Made by a program: the position numbers and the translations under genes. Shown piece by piece: positions 1-5,209 of a stretch of DNA of 6,351 nucleotides (positions are counted from its first letter, which is position 1; each line of letters starts with the position of its first letter). The notes under the pieces were generated by a model. The model searched no databases. It saw only the letters and a program-made list of their open reading frames with translations, and was not told where the DNA came from. The stretch covers positions 1 through 6,351 of the forward strand of contig CAWCOU010000004.1 of assembly GCA_963797335.1 (NCBI GenBank), read 5' to 3'. Source of the stretch: CAWCOU01 sp963797335. GTDB lineage: Bacteria > Pseudomonadota > Gammaproteobacteria > JAURND01.

Positions 1-329
1 TGAGTGAAGCAATACACCACGTCACCGACACCACATTTGAAGAAGAAGTGCTCAAAGCCACTACCCCGGTGTTGGTTGATTTTTGGGCCGAATGGTGTGG
101 GCCCTGCAAAATGATCGCCCCGGTGTTGGATGAAATTGCGAAAGAGTTTGGTAATAAGCTGAAAATTGTTAAGGTAAATGTGGATGAAAATACCGAAACT
201 CCGGCTAAATACGGCATTCGCGGCATCCCGACCTTGTTATTATTCAAAGAGGGTGAGATGGCGGCTATGAAGGTAGGGGCCTTAAGCAAAGCGCAATTGT
301 CGGCATTTGTATCCGAACACGTCGTATAA
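1..329 (+). CDS. trxA: Thioredoxin 1 (start codon cut by one base)
   Basis: Cytosolic dithiol-disulfide oxidoreductase that reduces protein disulfides and recycles ribonucleotide reductase and other reductases; it is itself reduced by thioredoxin reductase. The window opens with TG, evidently the last two bases of the start codon, and the frame runs from codon AGT at position 3 to TAA at 327-329. This gives 109 residues including the initiator, the usual length. Seen directly: the redox motif WCGPC at about residues 32-36, the preceding VDFWAEW with the buried Asp27, the cis-proline motif GIPT at about 75-78, and the KVGALSK segment near 91-97, all very close to E. coli TrxA. A GTG at 48 is in frame but would remove the first strand and helix, so it is not the start. 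Downstream lies gcvT rather than rho, the common partner of trxA in gammaproteobacteria. Identification is near certain. Confidence 0.97.
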   Translation, partial: SEAIHHVTDTTFEEEVLKATTPVLVDFWAEWCGPCKMIAPVLDEIAKEFGNKLKIVKVNVDENTETPAKYGIRGIPTLLLFKEGEMAAMKVGALSKAQLSAFVSEHVV

Positions 330-450
330 AGACATACTGCGACATTGGCCACCGAAGGTCAGTAAAGCCTTAGGGTGCTGAGATGATGCATGCCTGGTTA
401 CACTTACTTAGTTTGTTATAACAACGAAAGCAGCCTGAACGATATAGATT
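330..450 (+). promoter_or_regulatory. trxA-gcvT intergenic region, probable gcv operon control region
   Basis: The only non-coding gap of note. An imperfect hairpin at 344-363 (7 bp including two G-U pairs, 6-base loop ACCGAA) lies just after trxA. It has no following T-run, so it is not a convincing intrinsic terminator and readthrough from trxA is possible. A 12-bp perfect palindrome, TTGTTATAACAA, occupies 413-424 and contains TATAAC at 417-422, which could serve as a -10 box. No good -35 box sits 16-18 bases upstream, so the promoter call is weak and an activator might be needed. I do not see the paired conserved cores expected of a glycine riboswitch. A 12-codon ORF with an AGGG site (383-421) also lies here. 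Operator or promoter function is inference. Confidence 0.4.
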
Positions 451-1545
451 ATGGGTCAGAAAACTCCACTTTATTCAAAACACCTGGCAGCCGGGGCTAA
501 AATCGTCGATTTTGCAGGCTGGGACATGCCCTTACATTACGGCTCTCAACTTGAAGAGCACCACCAGGTGCGAAAAGATGTCGGCGTGTTCGATGTATCC
601 CATATGAGCGTCGTGGATGTGACCGGACCCCAGGCCCAGGATTTTTTGCGTTATTTACTCGCCAATGACGTCGCCAAGCTGAAAAAGATCGGCAAAGCGT
701 TATACAGTTGCATGCTGAACGAGCACGGTGGCGTGGTGGATGATCTAATTGTCTATTTTATGGGTGAACAACAGTACCGTTTAGTGGTCAATTCCGGCAC
801 CCGCGCAAAAGATTGGCAATGGTTAGAACAACACCGCCAATCCTTTAACGTCAAACTTACCGCGCGTCCGGGACTTTGTATCCTGGCCATCCAGGGTCCC
901 CAAACTTTAGCGAAAATGGCTGCGGTATTTCCCAGTGACATTTACGAGCAATTACAAACCTTACGTCCGTTTGAAGCATTAGCAGCCGATCATTGGTACA
1001 TCGGCCGTACCGGTTATACCGGTGAAGATGGCCTGGAAATTCTGTTGCCTGAAGAACAAGCCCCTGCTTTTTGGGATCAGTTATTAGCTGCCGGTATTGT
1101 GCCTTGCGGACTGGGCGCGCGTGATACACTACGCTTAGAGGCGGGTTTAAATCTTTACGGCGCGGATATGGACGAAACGACCTCGCCTTTGGAAGCCAAT
1201 CTAGCGTGGACAATAGCCTTAGACCCTCCTGAGCGAAACTTCATTGGTCGTCAGGCATTAGAAGCACAGCAAACATCCGTGCAGCGAAGGTTAGTCGGTC
1301 TGGTGTTGACTCAAAAGGGCGTGCTCCGTAACCATCAAAAAGTTATTCTCCCGGATGGTGGTGAAGGAGAGATCACCAGTGGCAGTTTTTCCCCAACGCT
1401 GCAAGAAGCCATCGCTTTCGCTCGCGTGCCGGTGACGGCGGATAATACCTGTTTTGTTGAGATTCGCGGGCAACAGGTTCCGGCTCATATTGTGAAAACG
1501 CCGTTTGTGCGTCATGGCAAACAAGTCTATACCCTGTCGTCTTAA
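451..1545 (+). CDS. gcvT: Glycine cleavage system T-protein (aminomethyltransferase)
   Basis: Transfers the methylene group from the aminomethyl-lipoyl arm of GcvH to tetrahydrofolate, releasing ammonia and forming 5,10-methylene-tetrahydrofolate, in the cytosol. The protein has 364 residues, the same length as E. coli GcvT as I recall it, and matches it end to end. Visible hallmarks are the N-terminal TPLY, DFAGWDMPLHYGSQ at about 20-33, FDVSHM at 47-52, LRYLLANDVAKL at 66-77, and GGVVDDLIVY at 93-102 with the conserved Asp pair 97-98 near the folate/active site. Further on are RTGYTGEDG at 186-194, CGLGARDTLRLEAG at 219-232 and the C-terminal domain with GVLRN and ITSGSFSPTL. The ATG at 451 is supported by alignment and by an in-frame TAG at 445-447 that rules out a longer form. 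No clear Shine-Dalgarno site precedes it. It is the first gene of the gcv block, 24 bases before gcvH. Confidence 0.97.
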   Translation: MGQKTPLYSKHLAAGAKIVDFAGWDMPLHYGSQLEEHHQVRKDVGVFDVSHMSVVDVTGPQAQDFLRYLLANDVAKLKKIGKALYSCMLNEHGGVVDDLIVYFMGEQQYRLVVNSGTRAKDWQWLEQHRQSFNVKLTARPGLCILAIQGPQTLAKMAAVFPSDIYEQLQTLRPFEALAADHWYIGRTGYTGEDGLEILLPEEQAPAFWDQLLAAGIVPCGLGARDTLRLEAGLNLYGADMDETTSPLEANLAWTIALDPPERNFIGRQALEAQQTSVQRRLVGLVLTQKGVLRNHQKVILPDGGEGEITSGSFSPTLQEAIAFARVPVTADNTCFVEIRGQQVPAHIVKTPFVRHGKQVYTLSS

Positions 1546-1569
1546 ATAAATGCATACGAGGAATTCTTC

Positions 1570-1962
1570 ATGAGCAAGACCCCTGATACCCTAAAATATA
1601 CCGCCAGCCACGAATGGGTGCGAGAAGAAAGTGATGGCACTGTCACGGTAGGCATTACCGATCATGCCCAAGGATTATTGGGCGATGTCGTTTATGTGGA
1701 ATTACCCGAGCTGAAAAAAAACCTTGCCGCCGGTGATGTCTGCGCAGTAGTAGAATCCGTGAAAGCAGCGGCAGATGTTTATTCGCCTATTAGTGGTGAA
1801 GTCATTGCTGTTAATGAATCGTTGGCAACGCAACCAGAACAGATGAATACCGACCCCTACCAAGACGGTTGGTTATGTCGCATCCAAATTAAAGACCCAA
1901 ATGAATTAGGTAAATTATTAACCGCTCAAGGATACGAGCAAACCATTGCTGACGATCATTAA
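1570..1962 (+). CDS. gcvH: Glycine cleavage system H-protein (lipoyl carrier)
   Basis: Small lipoylated shuttle protein that carries the aminomethyl group from the P-protein to the T-protein and is reoxidised by dihydrolipoyl dehydrogenase. It has 130 residues, normal for the family. Seen directly: the opening LKYTASHEWVR at about 8-18, VGITDHAQGLLGDVVYVELP at 27-46, and the lipoylation motif VESVKAAADVYSP with Lys65 as the attachment site. The segment around 75-105 (SGEVIAVNE to DGWLCRI) completes the hammerhead fold. The ATG at 1570 has a strong GAGGA ribosome binding site at 1558-1562 with a 7-base spacer. It lies 24 bases after gcvT and 26 bases before gcvPA on the same strand. Lipoate must be added by LipB/LipA or LplA encoded elsewhere. 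Confidence 0.97.
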   Translation: MSKTPDTLKYTASHEWVREESDGTVTVGITDHAQGLLGDVVYVELPELKKNLAAGDVCAVVESVKAAADVYSPISGEVIAVNESLATQPEQMNTDPYQDGWLCRIQIKDPNELGKLLTAQGYEQTIADDH

Positions 1963-1988
1963 GATCTATTTATCTCTAGAGTGTCATT

Positions 1989-3365
1989 ATGCCATTTATT
2001 CCTCATACACCCGCCGAAGTCAGTGACATGCTGGCAACCATTGGTGTTGATAACATCAATGCTTTATTCGATGAAATTCCTGAACAACTACGGATAAACG
2101 ATTTACCGGGATTGCCGGAAGCACTTTCCGAAATGGAAGTGACTCGTTTACTACAGTCCCGCGGTGCAAAAGATCGCGGCGGACTTTGTTTTATCGGCGC
2201 TGGCGCTTACGAGCACCATATCCCAGCCGCGGTCTTGGATTTAATCAGTCGCGGCGAATTTCTCACTGCCTACACGCCTTACCAAGCAGAAGCCAGCCAA
2301 GGTACGCTGCAAGTGATTTTTGAATACCAGACCATGATGGCGCAGTTGACTGGTTTGGATGTATCCAATGCTTCACTCTACGACGGTGCCTCCGCATTGG
2401 CGGAAGCCGTTCTGATGGCGATTCGCATCAATCGACAATCGCAAAGTAAACGCATCCTCCTGCCAAAAACCGTACACCCCTTTTATCGGCAAGTGGTGCA
2501 AAGCATTGTCGCCCCCCAAAATATCCAGTTAATCGAAATCCCTTATTCGACACAAGGCGTTATTGATAGAGCGGCACTGGAGCAACATGCTAACGAAGAT
2601 AATACGGCATTAGTCATTCCCCAGCCGAATTTTTTTGGTGCTCTGGAAGATGTCGATGCCTTGACCGATTGGGCCAAAGCCCACCAGATAGTGACCATCG
2701 CCCTAGTCAATCCCACGTCATTGGCCTTATTAAAAGAACCGGGGCAATGGGGGCAAGAGGGCGTGGATATCGCCTGCGGAGAAGGTCAACCTTTGGGGGT
2801 ACCACTGGCTTCGGGTGGTCCGTATTTCGGATTTTTATGTTGTAAAAAATCCCACGTACGACAAATGCCCGGGCGCATTGTCGGCCGCACGGTTGATCTG
2901 GAAGGTAAGCCAGGCTTTGCCTTGACCTTACAAGCCCGCGAGCAACACATTCGTCGATCGAAAGCAACCTCGAATATTTGCACGAACCAAGGGTTAGTGG
3001 TCACCGCAGCCACTATTTATTTAAGCCTATTAGGGCCCGAAGGTTTACGACGAGTCGCGGCGAGCAGCCACCAGAATGCAGCTTTTTTACGAGAGCAGCT
3101 TAGCCAAATCGATGGCGTGGAAGTCGCGTTTGATCGTCCCTTTTTTCATGAATTTGTCATCCGCTTTCAAGCACCTGTGGCTCAAGTTTTAGAACGTTTG
3201 GCCGATAAGGGCGTTCAAGGTGGTTTTGATTTAACGCCGTATTATCCCGAATTAGGTCAAGCCTTATTAGTGTGTGTGACGGAAACGAAAACTAAGGAAG
3301 ATTTATTGGCGTATGAACAGGCACTGCGTGCAGCTCTTTCTAGCGAGGTGAAAATAGCATGTTAA
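1989..3365 (+). CDS. gcvPA: Glycine dehydrogenase (decarboxylating) subunit 1, split P-protein
   Basis: N-terminal half of glycine decarboxylase. With GcvPB it forms the PLP enzyme that decarboxylates glycine and loads the aminomethyl group onto lipoyl-GcvH. At 458 residues it matches free-standing GcvPA proteins (about 440-460) and not the roughly 950-residue fused GcvP. Visible family blocks: FIGAGAYEHHIP (68-79), TAYTPYQAEASQGTLQ (93-108), NASLYDGASALAEA (127-140), GEGQPLGVPLASGGPYFGFL (about 264-283), GRIVGRTVDLEGKPGF (about 295-310), REQHIRRSKATSNICTNQ (about 317-334) and a late HEF (387-389). The PLP lysine is in the partner subunit, as expected for this half. In the REQHIRR block a Ser (324) replaces the Glu usually seen before the Lys. 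The ATG at 1989 has only a weak AGAG site at 1978-1981. The stop overlaps the gcvPB start by 7 bases. Confidence 0.96.
   Translation: MPFIPHTPAEVSDMLATIGVDNINALFDEIPEQLRINDLPGLPEALSEMEVTRLLQSRGAKDRGGLCFIGAGAYEHHIPAAVLDLISRGEFLTAYTPYQAEASQGTLQVIFEYQTMMAQLTGLDVSNASLYDGASALAEAVLMAIRINRQSQSKRILLPKTVHPFYRQVVQSIVAPQNIQLIEIPYSTQGVIDRAALEQHANEDNTALVIPQPNFFGALEDVDALTDWAKAHQIVTIALVNPTSLALLKEPGQWGQEGVDIACGEGQPLGVPLASGGPYFGFLCCKKSHVRQMPGRIVGRTVDLEGKPGFALTLQAREQHIRRSKATSNICTNQGLVVTAATIYLSLLGPEGLRRVAASSHQNAAFLREQLSQIDGVEVAFDRPFFHEFVIRFQAPVAQVLERLADKGVQGGFDLTPYYPELGQALLVCVTETKTKEDLLAYEQALRAALSSEVKIAC
3345..3350 (+). promoter_or_regulatory. Ribosome binding site of gcvPB inside the gcvPA 3' end
   Basis: GAGGTG lies 8 bases before the ATG at 3359, within the last codons of gcvPA. 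It is the strongest Shine-Dalgarno match in the operon. It fixes the gcvPB start inside the gcvPA reading frame, supporting coupled, roughly equal synthesis of the two subunits. Confidence 0.7.
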
Positions 3366-4807
3366 TTTTTGAGCACTCCGTCGCCGGCCGACGTGCCACT
3401 GCACAAGCACCTCTAACCTCTTCTCCCGTAACCGACATTCCAGCACCTTGGTTGCGACAAACTAAACCGGCGCTTCCTGAAGTTTCTGAATTAGAAGTGG
3501 TGCGACATTACACGCAATTATCGCGAAAAAACTTTTCGATCGATACGCATTTTTATCCGCTGGGTTCATGCACGATGAAATACAACCCACGTGCGCATCG
3601 ATTGGCTTTTTTACCGGACTTCGCAAACCGGCATCCTTTGTCTTTGCCGCGTTTTAGTCAGGGCATTTTGCAATGTCTGTATGAATTACAAGATTATTTG
3701 CGCATCGTCACCGGCATGGCCGCTGTTTCTTTAACGCCGATGGCCGGAGCGCAGGGTGAATTTGCTGGCGTCGCGATTATTCGCGCCTACCACCAGGCCC
3801 GCGGTGATTACGAGCGCACGGAAATTTTAGTTCCCGATGCCGCGCATGGCACGAATCCTGCTTCGGCGGTGATGTGTGGTTATACGGTTCGAGAAATCCC
3901 AACGGATAAACAAGGCGATGTCGATCTGACCGCATTGCAAGCGGCATTGGGTCCGAAAACTGCGGGCATCATGTTGACCAATCCTTCCACCTTGGGCGTA
4001 TTTGAACGACGCATAGTCGAAATGGCAAAACTCGTACATGCCGCCGGTGGTTTATTGTATTACGACGGTGCCAATCTAAATGCCATCGTCGGTAAAGCCC
4101 GCCCCAGCGACATGGGCTTTGACGTGATCCACATGAATTTGCATAAGACATTCTCTACTCCACATGGCGGTGGCGGACCGGGTGCCGGTCCGGTGGCCGT
4201 GTCGGAACGATTAAAACCGTATTTACCTATTCCACAAGTGGGGAAAATGGGCGACCAATACCTGTGGTTATCCGAACAGGATTGCCCACAATCCATTGGT
4301 CGATTATCTGCGTTTATGGGCAATGTCGGCGTTTTATTACGAGCGTATATTTATATTCGGTTATTGGGGCGCGCCGGGTTATTGCGAGTAGCAGAATACG
4401 CCACACTCAATGCCAACTACCTGTTAAAGCGTTTAGAAAAAGCCGGGTTTATACCTGCCTTTCCGCAGCGCCGTGCCACACACGAATTTATTTTGACGTT
4501 GCAAAAAATGGCGAAAGAACAAGGAGTCAATGCCATGGATTTTGCCAAGCGGTTACTGGATTATGGTATTCACGCGCCTACGGTTTATTTTCCTTTATTG
4601 ATTCCCGAATGTTTGCTTATCGAGCCGACTGAAACAGAAAGTAAGGCACAGATGGATGAGTTCGTGCGAGTCATGGAAAAAATGCGGGAAGAAGCACAAA
4701 CAGATCCAGAGAAATTGCGCGGAGCACCGTTTACTTTACCGGTGCGCCGCTTAGATGATGTCAAAGCTGCCAAAGAGTTGAATTTGGTTTTTGAGGGCTT
4801 AGCATGA
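3359..4807 (+). CDS. gcvPB: Glycine dehydrogenase (decarboxylating) subunit 2, split P-protein
   Basis: C-terminal half of the P-protein, carrying the pyridoxal phosphate. It works with GcvPA to release CO2 from glycine and pass the aminomethyl group to GcvH. At 482 residues it is the normal size for a separate GcvPB. Seen directly: the opening LIFEHSVAGRRA typical of split proteobacterial GcvPB, HFYPLGSCTMKYNP (64-77), TPMAGAQGE (126-134), VPDAAHGTNPASA (158-170), LTNPSTLGVFE (206-216), YDGANLNAIVG (235-245), and the PLP-lysine motif HMNLHKTFSTPHGGGGPG (258-275) with Lys263. HEF at 375-377 and HAPTVYFPL near 405-413 follow. The ATG at 3359 overlaps the end of gcvPA by 7 bases and has a strong GAGGTG site. 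Its TGA overlaps the next gene's ATG (ATGA), so the downstream RibH-family gene is probably translationally coupled to it. Confidence 0.97.
   Translation: MLIFEHSVAGRRATAQAPLTSSPVTDIPAPWLRQTKPALPEVSELEVVRHYTQLSRKNFSIDTHFYPLGSCTMKYNPRAHRLAFLPDFANRHPLSLPRFSQGILQCLYELQDYLRIVTGMAAVSLTPMAGAQGEFAGVAIIRAYHQARGDYERTEILVPDAAHGTNPASAVMCGYTVREIPTDKQGDVDLTALQAALGPKTAGIMLTNPSTLGVFERRIVEMAKLVHAAGGLLYYDGANLNAIVGKARPSDMGFDVIHMNLHKTFSTPHGGGGPGAGPVAVSERLKPYLPIPQVGKMGDQYLWLSEQDCPQSIGRLSAFMGNVGVLLRAYIYIRLLGRAGLLRVAEYATLNANYLLKRLEKAGFIPAFPQRRATHEFILTLQKMAKEQGVNAMDFAKRLLDYGIHAPTVYFPLLIPECLLIEPTETESKAQMDEFVRVMEKMREEAQTDPEKLRGAPFTLPVRRLDDVKAAKELNLVFEGLA
4793..4797 (+). promoter_or_regulatory. Ribosome binding site of the RibH-family gene inside gcvPB
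   Basis: GAGGG lies 6 bases before the ATG at 4804, inside the last codons of gcvPB. It supports this ATG as the true start and shows that the 132-residue protein is translated from the gcv message. Confidence 0.6.
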
Positions 4808-5202
4808 AAAATCTGGCTATCGTTTACGGTGAATACCACCATCATGAAGTCATGCAAATGCTGACAGCCGTGCGCGCTGCCGCTTTAGAAAAACCCGTGT
4901 GTATTAACTGTGAGGTCGGTGTTCCTGGCTCCATGGAAAAACCATTGGCCGTAAAACGATTGTTAATGGATAGGCAGATTGATGCCGTCGTGGTATTGGG
5001 CATTATCGAACAAGGCGAAACCAAACATGGATTTGTGATGGGGCAAGCCGTTATTCGTTCGTTGATTGATTTGCAATTGGAATTTATGAAACCCATAGGA
5101 GTCGCCATTCTCGGCCCCGATATCCAACCGCAACAAATCGAAGCCCGGCTCATTCCTTATGCACTGAATGCGCTCAATGCCGCCTGTGCTATGATGGAAT
5201 AA
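4804..5202 (+). CDS. ribH: Archaeal-like 6,7-dimethyl-8-ribityllumazine synthase family protein, last gene of the gcv operon
   Basis: The lumazine synthase family joins 5-amino-6-ribitylaminouracil with 3,4-dihydroxybutanone 4-phosphate, the penultimate step of riboflavin synthesis. Family evidence seen here: an N-terminal hydrophobic strand followed by GEY (9-11), VPGSMEKPLAVKRLL (40-54) with the conserved VPG..E, DAVVVLG (60-66), GETKH (71-75) with His75 at the catalytic position, KPIGVAILGP (96-105), and Arg115 where the phosphate-binding Arg is expected. The protein has 132 residues, shorter than bacterial RibH (about 155). It lines up without gaps with the archaeal form as I remember it from Methanocaldococcus, stopping a few residues earlier. 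Tyr11 takes the place of the usual aromatic Phe/Trp. The acidic residue two positions after the His is Phe77, and the Asn seven positions after it is Ala82. It overlaps gcvPB by 4 bases and has a good GAGGG site. Family membership is confident. Whether it makes lumazine or has another role is open, and the gene symbol denotes the family only. Confidence 0.85.
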   Translation: MKNLAIVYGEYHHHEVMQMLTAVRAAALEKPVCINCEVGVPGSMEKPLAVKRLLMDRQIDAVVVLGIIEQGETKHGFVMGQAVIRSLIDLQLEFMKPIGVAILGPDIQPQQIEARLIPYALNALNAACAMME

Positions 5203-5209
5203 AATAAAG

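Noticed and set aside
344..363. Hairpin after trxA as a Rho-independent terminator
   Set aside because: The stem is only 7 bp with two G-U pairs, and no run of T follows it.
441..450. GATATAGATT just before gcvT as a -10 box
   Set aside because: It would place the transcript start inside the gcvT coding sequence.
1014..1028. ACCGGT-TAT-ACCGGT repeat/palindrome
   Set aside because: It encodes the conserved Thr-Gly-Tyr-Thr-Gly segment of GcvT; the repeat follows from the protein sequence.
857..1213. 118-codon - strand ORF inside gcvT
   Set aside because: It is antisense to strongly conserved gcvT codons, with no ribosome binding site and no recognisable product.
4264..4632. 122-codon + strand ORF inside gcvPB
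   Set aside because: It is out of frame with a clear, conserved gcvPB, and its translation shows no recognisable domain.
4842..5153. 103-codon - strand ORF opposite the RibH-family gene
   Set aside because: It is fully antisense to a gene with clear family motifs; the composition looks like a mirror of the real frame.
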